NCBI GenBank assembly: GCA_964035545.1
Contig: OZ037767.1
Location: 19,663,628-19,727,627, forward strand
Direction: 5' to 3'
Length of the DNA stretch: 64,000 nt
Source of the DNA: Bugula neritina
Lineage: Eukaryota; Bryozoa; Gymnolaemata; Cheilostomatida; Bugulidae
In this document: positions 13,101 to 28,100 of the stretch, piece by piece
Numbering within the stretch: the stretch's first letter is position 1
How the letters are laid out: the number at the start of each line of letters is the position of its first letter
Translations under genes and position numbers: made by a program
The notes under the pieces: generated by a model
Seen by the model: the letters and a program-made list of their open reading frames with translations, nothing else
Told to the model about the DNA's origin: nothing
Databases searched by the model: none

Positions 13101-16100
13101 CATATGCATAAGTTACTCTTTAATAATAACATAATATTTTATTATTGACAACTTTCTTGTTGACTGTTAGCCAAAGGAAAACTCCTTGCGTGGTCATGTG
13201 GTAAGATTCGTTGTTAATCAACATATTTAGCCTCTGTTATCATTTATTTTATAGTTTATTTATTATTTCTGAATATTACTAACACATTTCTGTAGTCAGT
13301 GCTCTACACACAATAAATTTCATCTAGTTGAATTACTGTTTTATCTCTAATTTTAGTATTTAGTTCCATTTGCTTTTGCAGGTGTTAGTTTCATCCCAAT
13401 AATATCAGTTTCCTATTTTAAAGAACCTTTTTGGATTTCTATCTTATTTTAGTTCTATACTAATTTTTTTTCAAATGTCTACTCAGAACAGCTGTTTGTC
13501 ATATTAGTCAGACAGGTTTACATGTACGGTAAACAGTAGCTAATTATGTGACAGTAAATAATTATGTGACATTACTAAATATAGATGTCGATGGAAAACT
13601 TCTCCATTATGTGATTGATTAGTGAAAGCTACATTAGTCATATAGTATCCTTGTCTGACTTACTCATGCTCTGGTTCAGGTGAAGATGTGTCAGATTATC
13701 CATGAAGACGTCGTGCAGTACTCTCAGAAGTTTCTGGATGAACTCTCCCGATACAACTATGTCACCCCGACCAGCTACCTTGAGTTACTCGGCATATTCA
13801 GTAAGCTCATTGGCATCAAGAAGAATGAGCTGGTTGTTGCTAGGAAACGCACAAAGACTGGTCTGGATAAGGTGAGTATAACATGCTGTTATAGACACTT
13901 CTGTATACTTTCTTTTGCTTTCTAGAGAAATAAGACGTATTTTGCTTACAAAACTAAACAAAAGCTAAGTTTAGGTTGACTATTGCTTTGAAGTTTGTGT
14001 TTAAAAAAGGAACATGTTTTATTTTGTGCTGTGATTGTCACAAAGAGCACCATTTTTAGTCTCAGTCTTTCCTTCACAGAGCTAGCCGGTGGTGTGGTGG
14101 ATAAGTCCTACTACTTACATCAGGCTTGTTGATGTTACAAAGGGTTGAACCCCAGCTTTAGGCAAACCTGATTGTCAGTGTAGTTCTGGTCGACAAATAA
14201 ATTTGATTAGATTGAAATTATGTAAAGATCTGCTCTAAAACACTTGTTATATTCTGCAGCTGCTATCTACAGCAGACGAAGTTGCGAAACTGCAGCAGGA
14301 ACTAGAGACCATGAGACCTTTGTTGGAAGAGGCAGTAAAAGAAGCAGAAGTTACTATGGTGCAAGTAAGTCCTGTCTAAAACACAACTAGGGTTGGGGAC
14401 TGAAACTTTGAGTTGTTTTTGAGTTGGTGTTTATTCTTATTCGAAGTGTTATTTACAAGGTTTTTTGTGACAATTGACTTTGAAATATATCTCTGATGGT
14501 TATAACTATAATTAACAGTCAAACAGTAATTAGTTGAAAAAAGCAATAATCTGGTAATTAAGAATAACATTTATTAGCGGCATTCGTAAAGTTAAGGGAA
14601 TTTATAGAATTATTACTTTCAATACTTGAAAGTAAAACGTAAAATATGCTGTACATTTTTATACAAACTAAAATAAGAGTTTAAATTGACTGTTGAGTCT
14701 ATTGAGTTATGTACTGACAGATCACCAAGGACACGGCCGTGGCTGAAGAAACCAAGGCAGTTGTACAAAAGGAAGAGAACGAAGCAGCGGAGAAAGCTAG
14801 GGACACTCAGGCTATTGCGGATGATGCTCAAAGAGACCTGAATGAGGCCCTCCCCGCACTCGTGAGTTAATATAATGTGTCTGCTTGAACAAATGTGTGT
14901 CATTGGAAAAGTTGACTTGGCGCTTAAAGCATTTGTTAAGAGTTAAATAATAACTCATCAAAGGAGTCAATGGATGTTGATGAAAAAGAGAATTAGCTAC
15001 TTGCAACATCTGTTGATGAAGCCTTAATAGAATCTCAATGCTTAAACCCCAACAGCTAACAGTCTGTGTTTTATTTTTTATAGGTTCCATACTTGTAGTT
15101 TACCACAAAAACTTAACAATTTTCATATATCATATTATTATGAGTTGGAAGCATAAAACTACAAATTGCTATATACTTATCCCTTGTATTAGGCATACAT
15201 GAATCGAAACTGTTTAGGCTTGTAAATTCCAAAGTTACTTGAGCTCTCTGGCTGGACTTCATATGAGCATTATAAACATTCTTTGGTATAAACCTTAATT
15301 TCTGTCATGGTGTGGGCCATGGTATTTTGTTCTGTGCTGATGAGGTAACAAACCCTGAACAGCTGTTGTACACGGATTGAGTTAAATTTAGATAGTAATA
15401 CTAACAGTTCATTTATTTTCTGTTTTCAGGACGCTGCGTTGGCCAGTCTGAAGTCTCTCAACAAGACTGACGTTGTGGAGGTGAGAGCCATGATGAGTCC
15501 ACCAGCTGGTGTGAAGACGGTGATGGAAGCCGTCTGCATCATGAAGGGAATCAAACCTAAGAAGAAGGACGGGGAGAAGCCAGGCCAGAAGATTGATGAC
15601 TACTGGGAGCCTGCCAAAAGTTAGTTTTTCACGTCTTCCTTTTCTCACAGTAGATTCAGATTTCTATTGTTTCAATTTTTATCGCAAAAATCGTCATAAT
15701 CTGTAAATGTAGGCTGTGAATAGTTATTTTTTTGTAAAATTTCACACGTTTAATTTTATTTTGAATTTTATTGGGAAATCCTGGTGTTGAACATGTTATG
15801 TCACCATCATTTTCAGACTAAGTAAAAGTTCAACTGTGAGCTAATCTCCTGAATGACATCATATGACGCTACTCAATATTACATGACGTCATAATTGGTC
15901 ATATATATCAACTGTTGGGCCCTAAACAGGCTAAACTAGTCAGCTGCGCTGACTCAATCTACACACAACATACATCCTGCTGCTGGTATATATTCCTGCA
16001 TAATCTATAGTTTTCTTCTGCTGGTTAAAAAAACATTTTTTTCGTGATTTTAGGTATTTTGAGTGACCCAGCCCGGTTCTTGGAATCCCTGTTTAAGTAC

Positions 16101-19100
16101 GACAAAGACAACATACCTGAAGCTGTTATTACCAAGATCCAACCGTATATTGACAACCCGGTATTCACTCCTGCTAATATTGAGAAGGTGTCTAAAGCCT
16201 GCACTTCCCTGTGTCAGTGGGCCAGGTAGATAGACACATTATAGTATTATATAAGCTATAGCGTAGTGTATTCACTATAGCATATGTGCTACAGCATATG
16301 TAATAGCTGAATACACAACATTGCTTGTAATAAGTAATCTGTTGCTGCAGTTAGCTTTTTGTTATTAGATTTTTAAACTATGCAAATGTTGAAGGGAAAA
16401 AACATTGCGAACCTATACTTACAGAGCTAAATATCATATACTTACAGAGCTATATATCATATACTTACAGAGCTATATAACATATACTTACAGAGCTAAA
16501 TAACATATACTTACAGAGCTATATATCATATACTTACAGAGCTATATATCATATACTTACAGAGCTATATATCATATACTTACAGAGCTAAATATCATAT
16601 ACTTACAGAGCTATATATCATATACTTACAGAGCTATATAACATATACTTACAGAGCTAAATAACATATACTTACAGAGCTATATATCATATACTTACAG
16701 AGCTATATATCATATACTTACAGAGCTATATATCATATACTTACAGAGCTATATAACTTATACTTACAGAGACATATAACATATACTTACAGAGCTACAT
16801 ATCATATACTTACAGAGCTATATATCATATACTTACAGAGCTATATATCATATACTTACAGAGCTATATATCATATACTTACAGAACTATATAACATATA
16901 TTTACAGAGCCATGCACAAATACCATTTCGTGGCAAAGTCAGTGGCACCAAAGAGAGAGGCTCTGAGACTTGCTCAGGAATCTTTGGCCGAGACGCAGAG
17001 AATTCTGGATGCAGCGAAAGCTCAGCTACAGGAAGTTGAAGAAGGTCTGGCCACGCTGCAGGCTAAATTTGACGACTGTACACGGAAGAAAGAGGAACTG
17101 CTGAACAAGTGTGAAGAATGTGAAGGAAGACTTGTTCGAGCTGATAAGGTGGGCGTTATCTTAGATTCGTTTATTGAAGCATTTAATCACACAGTTCATA
17201 AGTGTTAGTTGTAGTAATCGATACGTTGGGTTTTTATCAATTCTTTATTTCATTATGTTTCTAAATATTCCAGTAGAAACCTAACTTTGTTTTGTCTATT
17301 AATTTAAATTTTGCTACATGTTTTGAGTTATATTTTATTCATCAAGTTTATTGAAAAAGGAATAGATGCTAGTAAATGAAATTACTTTTTGTTACTACTA
17401 CAACTCTATTTATTTGTAATGTATGTGAGTAAACTAGTGACTTTTCTTTCAGCTGATTGGTGGATTAGCAGACGAGAAGGGAAGATGGGAAGAGTCTGTT
17501 GAGAGACTTGAGAGAGAGATCGATTTGATTGTTGGAGATGTGTTGATCTCCTCTGGTGCTGTAGCATATCTTGGTCCATTCACGGTTAGTATGTAACGCG
17601 TAGAGATACGTGGCGAGTAGAACATTAAAAGTTTGCAACCTGTGTTCTGTTTTCAGTACTAGAAAACGATAAAGTTTTAATTGAACTACTATCTTGCAGT
17701 CTTATACAGGTGATGGTGATATTATAGTTACTTGGCTGTGCACTGTCCACTAGTCAGACATAAACTACTTCTATAAAGTATTTCTTTCTGTTATACTAAT
17801 ACATAGGATTACATTGTAGGGTGAGTTCCGAAATGAAATGATGTCTAATTGGCTGAAGAAGTTGGGTGATACTGAAGTGCCCCACACCGATGAGCCCAGT
17901 ATTGTAAGCACTCTAGCCGATCCAGTGAAGGTCAGGAGCTGGCAGATAGCTGGCCTTCCCAAAGACACGCTGTCGGTAGAGAATGGCGTTGTCACCCAGT
18001 TCTCCCGGCGGTGGTGTCTATTTATAGATCCCCAGGGACAAGCCAACAAGTGGGTCAAGAACCTGGTAAGTTTCATCCTATCTTCGTCTATTGTGAAAGG
18101 TGTTTGCTTTACTGGCTTAAAATATCACTATTAGAGATTCCATAATAACAAAATTTCAGCCAGTCATTGTAGTTCAATCCTTTATTGCATCGATGTTTGA
18201 ATGAGCAACGTATGTTTTTGGTAAAGCCATGTCTAAATTGGTAGTAAGAATTTACTAACAACATTTGATAAAATTGTATCAAAATAGGCTATTAGCTTCA
18301 TAATCTGGAATTAGCAGACTTCTGGAGTTAACAAACATAAGGCACAGGGTTTGTTCAGTCTGTCACTCTGATACCGACTGTAACTAGTTAGTCTTTAAGT
18401 TGTGTAGTGTTGATATTACCCAGTAGCCGGAGGTCTCGGGTTCGAATCCCAGTGTGCGCAAAAGTTTTACAGGTTGCTAGTGATTATTGTCGAATGTGTG
18501 TAGGAGCGTGAGGCGGGACTGGACGTCATTAAACTGTCTGACAGAGACTTTCTCAGATCCTTAGAGAACGCCATTAGGTTTGGTAAACCCTGCCTACTCG
18601 AGAATGTTGGAGAGGAACTGGATCCTGCCCTAGAGCCAGTCTTACTCAAACAGACTTTCAAACAGCAGGGTAAGAGAGTTGTACTCATACTTTAATTCTG
18701 CATATACTTGATGTTGCATATACTTGACGCCTGCATATACTTGACATCTGCATTTACTTGACGTCTGCATATACTTGACGTCTGCATATACTTGACATCT
18801 GCATATACTTGACGTCTGCATATACTTGACGTCTGCATATACTTGATGTCTGCATATACTACCTGAAGTAAATAAACGTTTATCCATGTTTTCACACTAA
18901 AGGAAGTCTGGTGCTGAAGCTAGGAGATGCTGTCATACCATACCACGAGGACTTTAAGTTCTACGTGACTACTAAACTGCCAAACCCTCACTACACGCCA
19001 GAAGTCTCGACTAAGGTTACTTTAGTCAATTTCACTCTGTCTCCTAGTGGCTTAGAAGATCAACTTCTGGGTGGGTATCTTGTTATGTTCACTTGGAGCA

Positions 19101-22100
19101 AATAGTTGTTGTATCACATATATGGCATGTCTTTAGCGTAAGCTTAAATTGTTTCACAAAGTTGAATAAATCTGTTTTATTATCGAAGTTTTAATCACTT
19201 TATCTTTTGGATTACTGACTTCTTTTAAGTTGTCATTTTAGTATTTAGCATTAAATCAAAGACTATGCATTTTGTTGAACTAATTTTAGACAAAAAAATT
19301 AGTAAACTACACATCAAACATTTGGTTCAGGCATTTGCCAAATTATTGTAGGTCTACTCTGTTCAGTTTTATTTGTCTTTTAAGAGTAAAACTGCTTAAA
19401 AGGTGCTGCAGGGGTTTTTCTTTCAGCCAACTCAACTTTAATTTCTTGAAACATTGTTCACATTAATGGATATAACTAGTATATATTCAGATAACTAATC
19501 ATAACTTCAACTATTATATTAGTAGGGTTGTAGTTTCATTAAACTGACTCTGTGCAGGTATTGTGGTGGCTGAGGAAAGACCAGATCTGGAAGAAGCAAA
19601 GAATCAGCTGATTGTAAGCAATGCTAAAATGAAGCAAGAGTTGAAAGAGATTGAGGACAAGATTCTAGAGAGGCTGAGCAGCTCCGAGGGAAACCCAGTT
19701 GATGACATTGACCTTATCAATGTGCTAGAGGCATCTAAGGTCAAATCTCAGGAAATCAAGGTATGATCGTTAGATCTAAACTTCAGGCTGTTAATGATTC
19801 ATTCCTGTAGTAAATTACATTTTTAAAGCAGTCATCTCAAAATTTAGTACAATTTTAACTTTTTTAAATTTTCTCATTGTATAAAACCCCAAAAAGTTAA
19901 TTAATAATTAAACATTTTGAACCCAATACTCATTTTAAAATTTTTTCTGCCAGTTATTAGTGAACATGATTATAAATACTGTCTGTCTCGGTTCAGCAGA
20001 TTAAACCTGACACTTTTTTTCAGGCCAAGGTGGTTGTAGCCGAGCAGACTGAGAAGGATATTGATGAAGTGAGAAGTAAATATATTCCGGTAGCTGTCAA
20101 CACGCAGATCCTGTTCTTCTGTGTTGCTGACATGGCTAACATCGACCCCATGTACCAATACTCCTTGGAGTGGTTTATCAGAATCTTCCTCGGTGGTATA
20201 GCTAACGCAGAACGGGCAGGTTAGTGCTGCAGGGCCTAAAGCTATTGCCAGTTACATATTTATATTGTATCAGCTTTCAATCGTTGCTAAGTTTTAGAGA
20301 TAATATCAATACAGTAAAAGAGGAAATGAATAGCGGGTGATAACTGGAAAAGCTCTTTTGAAGTAAAGTTTCAAAATGCAAGCTCTTATCAGTGTTACTG
20401 TCTTGTTTCACGTCAAGAATGCTTAGTAGTTCTAGTAGTTTGCCAACTGGCTTTTTTATTTGTTTTTGTTAAAATTATAGTAAAAGTTTTAATGTATTTA
20501 AAATATGAAGACAGTGCACTGCTAAATTCATGTACCTGATTTTTGCCAATTGTTTTTCTGTCTCTTTTGTTATATTGCGGAAGAGATAATTGAAGTGATC
20601 GTAGGCTTATTATTGTTCATGTACACAGCCTGTATTGGATTTGCTGTAGATAACCTTTCAAAGAGAATAGAGAATATCAACAACTATTTTACGTTCAGTC
20701 TGTACAGTAATGTGTGCAGATCTTTGTTTGAGAAGGACAAGTTGATGTTCGCCTTTCTCCTGTGCACAAGAATTCAGGCTAATCAGGGTCTCATCAAACC
20801 AGTGAGTCTATAAACTTGTTTTCCTTTTATTTTTGAATAAAATTTTGTCGGCGTTTGTGAAACACTAGTCAGCTATAGGTTGAACCAAGGTTGCTTATGT
20901 AGAAGTTTTAGTTTTAAAAAAACTTTGCTCATTTGTGTGCAGTCAAAGAATTTATATGCTATGAAATAACCTGTATAATACTCGTATATTCATACATTCA
21001 TACATCATGGTGTGATTATAACAGGATGAGTGGAGATTCCTTATAGCTGGTGGTCCTGCCAAAGCAGTGGAGTTTGTCAACCCGTCTCCTGACTGGATAT
21101 CATCTAGAATATGGTTTGATATTCTCAGTCTGACAGGGTTGGAGACATTCTTACCTGTTGTGGAAACATTTGCCGAGAATGTGGAGGGTTACAAGGTATT
21201 TGTTTTCTGTCATCATTCTATGACTCTGATCAATTTCCTTCTAATAAATATTATGCGAGATATAAAAGTAAAACTCACTAACAAATTAATCTTGAAGTTG
21301 TTTTCTCCTGTAGAGAATCTTTGACAGCGCTGACCCTCATTTAGAGGAGCTGCCCGGAAAGTGGAACTCTGAAATGGATGACTTCCAGAAAATTATTATT
21401 CTCAAATGTCTGCGACCAGACAAAATAACCAATGCTATGCAGGAGTACGTTGCCAAGTACCTTGGTCAGCGATTTATTGAGCCCCAGGTGAGCTTTATTC
21501 TCTGTTAGGTGAGCTTTATTCTCTGTTGGATGAGCTTTGTTCTATATGTTAAGTGAGTTCTGATTTTATTCTGTTAGGCAAATTAACACCAAAACGCAGC
21601 TGACTTTTTCTTATTTTCAACTGTTTCCTATAATAATTTTTTTGTCATTTCATTGACAATCATGTATAACTTTCTAAATGTGATGATTTAAAAAGGCTTT
21701 GAAATAGAAAAAGATGAACCAAGTTACTATCATTTCAGTTGCAAATGAAGTTTTCTTTGAAAACTTTTTGTTAGGGTCTTGTCTGTGTGGTTGGCCTTAA
21801 TCACTAAAACTGTGAAGCTTCTTCAGATTTTCTCTTGAGATCTGAGCCTCTCTTAATAATTGAGGTACACATTTATTATTAAGCTGAATATCATACTCTT
21901 CCCATTACAGACCGCTGACTTGAGTGCTGTCTACAAAGACTCCTCCCCCACCACTCCTCTCATCTTCGTTCTCTCACCCGGAACTGACCCTGCTGCTGAT
22001 CTCCTCAAGTTTGCAGAAGACATGAAGTTTAGCAAGAAGCTGTCATCCATCTCTCTGGGTCAAGGTTAGAACTAAGCTTGTCACTGCAGTGACTACACTG

Positions 22101-25100
22101 TGAGTTTTAAGACTCAGTGTAGTCACTGTGAGTTAAGGACACTGCGGGTTTAAATCGCAGTGTAGTTACTATGATTCCAAGACACAGCACAGCTACTAAA
22201 TGTGTTTATTATATTAAAATTGTCACCAACTCTGAATTCTGTTATAATAGATATCTATAGTATATCAAACTAGCTTTCTGCTAGTTGTCAATAGAAAGTA
22301 TATATTTATATTTATGCATATAACAGTTCTGTCAGGTCTTCCAGTAGGAAAAGTACTTTGATTTGATTTTATGGAATTAGCACTTTTAGGTAAGTAACAG
22401 CAGAGTTGTATATTATGTTGGCTTCATGACTTGAATGTTACACTAACTATTTGTAGGTCAAGGACCCAGAGCCGAGACAATGATGAGATCAGCCATGGAG
22501 AGAGGAAAGTGGGTGTTCTTCCAGAACTGCCATCTTGCGCCTAGTTTCATGCCGAGTCTGGAAAGAATGATAGAACAGATTGATCCCGACAAGGTGGGAA
22601 TTTCTCTATGTGGGTCATTCTACTTAATTTAGTACACACTGGATATCTTCAGTTTTTAGCTATTTTTCACCATTTAACTGCTAATGAACATAGGTTTTTG
22701 ATCAAAACTAGTAAAACACCAATAAATACACCCAAATAATCAAAGTTCCTTTTAATTTTGCTTCATTTCCCATGTTTTTTCCTAATTATTTAGCTAATTT
22801 TGGTCGTGGATCGTTACGTTTTTTTCGTAACGGTCCGCACTCCTAATAAGCTAAATAAATACGAAAAAACATGGGAAATGAAGCAAAATTAAAAAGAACC
22901 TTAATTATTTTGGTGTATTTATTGGTGTTTTATTAGTTTTGGACAAAAAGCAAAGTTCAATACCATTTAAATTGTGAAAAATAGCTAAAAACTGGAGATT
23001 TCAGTGTGTACTAAATTAAGTAAAATGACCCATGTATGTATCTACACTACTTGTCTAATACTATGTGACACAATTCCTTAGTCTAACATCACATGGCACA
23101 GTGCTGAAGAATCACCAAACATTCCGCTGTGTCCCTTTCAGGTTCACCGAGATTTCCGACTCTGGGTGACTAGCATGCCTTCGCCAAAGTTTCCAGTTTT
23201 TATTCTGCAAAACGGCTCTAAGATGACCGTGGAGCCTCCTAAAGGGATAAAAGCGAACCTCTTGAAATCTTACTCCAGCTTTAATGACGACTTTCTCAAC
23301 TCTTGTGGTGAAAAGGTAGAAATTATGAATATCTATTTATAAAGTTTTTTATTTTATTATTATATTATATTATTTCATATGAGAAAGCTGTAACTACCAA
23401 TACTTGGAATTTCTATATTGACTTAAATACTATTATATTCTTACTCCTACCTAAACGAAAACTTACACTATTTGAACTGTAAATTAGTTCTAACGTTACT
23501 TTATTAACTTTGAATTGTTGCTACATTGTCTAAAGGCTATAGGATTTGTTTAGTATTAAATACTCAGCTTAATATTTTATGTGCAGTCCATCTTCCTCGT
23601 AATTTTATTGATTTCATAATTTCAAATGTATAACGAATCTATTTATTTGGTTTTTATTAGCCACTGGTGAGTATTTTAGTTGCATTTTGGTGCTCCTGTT
23701 TTCTGTTCTACAATTCATGGTTATGTCTAGAGCTCTGCTACTTTAGCCTCAGTCCCATACCAACTGTAACTGAGTGTTTTATAAGGAATACGTGATAGTT
23801 TCATATAAGAGCCAGTTTATCACTTCCTCTTACAACTTGCTTTCATATTCACTGTATGGTGCAGTCTTTTCTTTTCCTCGTTGCTAAAGTATATTTATCA
23901 TTAGATTTGTGGGCATTATATTTACTAACATGTCTTTGTTTTCTTCATTTATCTCAAATTCCCTTTTTGAGTGCAAACCACTTATTTATATAAGAAAGCA
24001 GCAATATCCTGTTTAATTAGTGAAACAAACTCAACAAATTTGTATGCACATTTCCTCACTTGTGCTACTTCATTTTTCCCGCCTTTTCAAAGTTTGTGCC
24101 ACTTTCTGCTACTTCAACAGATTTCTGTGTGATTACAAAGTGCAAGTTTTTCTATATCAGTTGTTTGATGAACACAACTGACAATTTGTGGTGGAGTTGT
24201 TCTTATAAGTTTAAAGTTTGTTATGCAACTCTGTGTAATATCTATTTTTGAGAGTATCCAAGTTTTAGTTTTCTTCTCACAGTAAAACAACGTATTTTAG
24301 CTTTAGAACTATGGAGGAGGATTATGTAAAAAAAAACTTCCGCATAGATTTTAAGTTAATTCCAAATCATGAAAATCTTACATTCAAACAAATGCATATA
24401 TCATATATGTGTATATATACTGTATATATTTCTGGTATTCAGCACTTTCTATAATTAATTCTTTTATATATTAAAATGATAACTTCCTGAAAGCAAGTGT
24501 TTTGCGTATATTTCCGTTAATAATATGTACTTGTTGAAATTGGCCTATTGTACTAGCTATTATAATGGCTGCTATTATTTTCCTATTTCCCAGATAGAGT
24601 TACAACATTGAGGTGTTGGCTTGAACTGTCTGGAATATTCCCATGTTATCTTGTAGAATCAGACATTTAAGCAAATGCTCTTGTCATTGTGTCTTTTCCA
24701 CGGAGTTGTGTTGGAGAGACGAAAATTTGGAGCCCTGGGTTTCAATATTCCCTACGAGATGACGGATGGTGATCTGCGTATCTGCATTTCTCAACTGCAG
24801 ATGTTCCTTACAGAGTATGATGACATTCCATACAAGGTGAGTCATTGTGTATAAAGTGAAATATTTTGTATAAGATGACACACTCCTTATAAGGTGACAC
24901 ACTCCTTATAAGGTGATACACTCCTTATAAGGTGATACACTCCTTATAAGGTGATACACTCCTTATACGGTGACACACTGCTTATAATTTGTGGGTCATT
25001 CTGTATAAGATGAGATATTCCAGGAATTATAAGAGAAAAGTATATGTATTTTGGGAGTTACTACTGAAACAGCAACAATGGTGACCAAAATTCTTATTTT

Positions 25101-28100
25101 TCCTATTTTAATCAGTTTTTATTTACCTAAAATATTAATGAACCTTTGAAGGTATACAATGCATTGATATCTCCAGTCTCCACTATATATGCAGGTGTTA
25201 ATGTATACAAAGCATTGATATCTTCATTATATATACAAGTGTTAAGGTTTACAATACATTGATATGTTCACTACCTATATATTAAGGTATACGACACATT
25301 AATATTTTCACTATACACACAGGTGTTGAGATACACAGCCGGACATATCAATTATGGAGGTCGAGTGACAGACGACATTGATAGGAGGTGTATGATGAGT
25401 GTTCTGGGAGAATTCTACTGTTCAGATATCCTCAATGAGGAACACAAGTATTCACAATCTGGCATATACAAGCAGATCAGCCCAGCCCTGGATCACCATG
25501 TAAGTGTAGTATGTGCTGGCAGTGTAGGTACAATATATACAATGTAAGTACAATATAAACAATATAAGGACTCGGCTGAAGTAAATCAAATGAATTAGTT
25601 TTATAAACTATGGCACATGTGTGTAATATTGTGTTGTACTATGTTGATATGTAATGTATTATTAGCCAGTGTTACATTGCCATTATACTTGTAGGATTTG
25701 TCAGGTTAGCTCAAAAACATTATATAAGCTCAAGGATTGTCTGTTCTTTGAATCAAATGAAATAAACCTCATTTTCAGATATTCCAAGATATCTATTTGT
25801 TAGGTAGTAGTAGCCAGTTAGCTTCGCTGCTGTTTCTAACCAGCGTGAAACGTATAGCTTGTGTACTTTTAGGGGTACATGGAGTATGTCAAAAGTTTAC
25901 CTATCAACGACACACCAGAAATATTTGGTCTCCATGACAACGCAAACATCACCTTTGCTCAGAATGAGACGTACGCATTACTGGGCAGTTTAGTGAAACT
26001 ACAGCCGAAAGCGTCGTCAGGAGGGGGCAAATCTAGAGAAGAGGTATTATCATGAATACAAACACTTGCAATGTAGTTGTTTCTTTTCATTTATTTTGAA
26101 AAAATTAGCCAAATTTCATTGTCAAAATCAAATGTCCTAAAAATATATTGCAAGCTTTAAGTATTTAAACATATATGCAGCAGAAAAAGTATTGTAAGGG
26201 CGAGCATATTAATTTTTTTTCGTATTATATGCTTTTACTTTACTTTCTACTAGATTTACATTTATAATTGTGTATAGTAAATGAACACCTATTTTCAGAA
26301 TGCTTGTCGCAGCCATGTAGTGCGTTTATTGTAACTCTTATATAGATAATGGAAGAAGCAGCAAAAGACATTCTGTCTAAAGTACCAAAACCCGTTCCTA
26401 TTGGTCCAGTCATGGAGAAATATCCCGTTATGTATGAGCAGTCGATGAACACTGTCCTTGTACAGGAAGTCATCAGGTGAATGACCTTGAATCTTCGAAT
26501 TTATCTGATATAAGCGAAGACAACCTAGCAAATACGATACAGTACTCTTTCTGTGTCTCACGGTTCCATATTTCACAAAATCTCCTAAGTCCCTAGAATG
26601 ACTTGTACCACTGTTTTGTGGCTCATGTATGTGTGTATGTATAGGAACAAAATGGTTGAATTTAACGAATTCATGAGTTAAATCTGTTATTCTACTATGT
26701 CACGAATTGGAGTTTCGAGACTTACTGAGATATAGAGAGAACACCATGTAATATTATATTATAATATGTTATGTTATATTGGTTTAGCATTATATTATGT
26801 TATATTGTTATATTATTATATTGTGTTTTATTCAGCATAGTGTATTAAGCATAGTATTTAATGTATTGCAGATACAACAAACTTCTAAAGTCTCTGCACA
26901 GCTCTCTAAATGACCTCCTGAAAGCTCTCAAAGGTCTGGTCGTCATGTCTCAGGCCTTAGAGGACATGGCCAACAGCCTCTTTAATAACATGGTGCCCGG
27001 CATGTGGTCAGGAAAGGTATGACGACTTCTGTATAATATGTAGGCCTATTTTGTAATAATGGAAGAAGTGTGGCTGTTTGGAGAGCAAAACGTGCCAAGG
27101 AAACTTTTACTTGATGAACAGATTTTTTTTACCACAGCAATACTTATGGAGGGTCAGCTTTCACTTACCTTTGTATTTTTATAATCATCGTTTAATGCAT
27201 CAATTTTCTTTAACCAAAAATGAAACATAGTACTGCTCTGATTTACAGACCATTTGCTAGAACTGATGGTTTAGTCTTGACAAATCAGAATATTGTTTTT
27301 ATCAACAATATTTATCTTTTAATGTAAATTTTATAGGCGTATCCTTCCTTAAAGCCTTTGGCCTCCTGGGTGTTGGATTTAGTAGAGAGAATGGACTTCA
27401 TTCAGAACTGGATAGACCAAGGGATACCACCTATTTTTTGGATCTCAGGCTTCTTCTTCCCTCAAGCCTTCCTCACCGGAACCCTTCAAAACTATGCTAG
27501 AAAGAAGGTTATTTCCATCGACACCATTTCCTTTGGTTTCCAGGTTTGTTTAATGAGTCAAATTTTCATGCAGCTGTTTTACAAAGATTCATTGTAGATA
27601 CAACCATAGTCTACTATGTGTTTGTTTGGTGTTTTTATGCAGTATATTATGTTGGTTGAATGCATTTTGATAACATGCAATTAGTATGCTTTTGTTTTTA
27701 TATTATAATAATTTGTAACTAATGGAGCAGAAATTACAATTATACTAACCAAATAAAGAGCACAGTGCGTAATCTACCTACAAATGAAGAAACAGACAAT
27801 GTAGCCCCGAGAGTTATCTATTCGCTATTTAAAATACTAAAGTCTAAACTGTTGCAGGTGATGAGAGAAACAGCAGCAGAACTCTCCTCAGGTCCCGAAG
27901 ACGGTTGTTACATTCGAGGTCTGTTTGTTGAGGGAGCTCGGTGGGACGTTACGGCTCACATGCTCACAGAATCTCGGGCTAAAGAGCTTTATACAGAGAT
28001 GGCCTGCATCTGGCTAGTCCCTGAGGCTAATAGAAAGGCACCAGATACGGGGATATATAGATGTCCGGTTTATAAGACATTAACAAGAGCAGGTTTGTTG

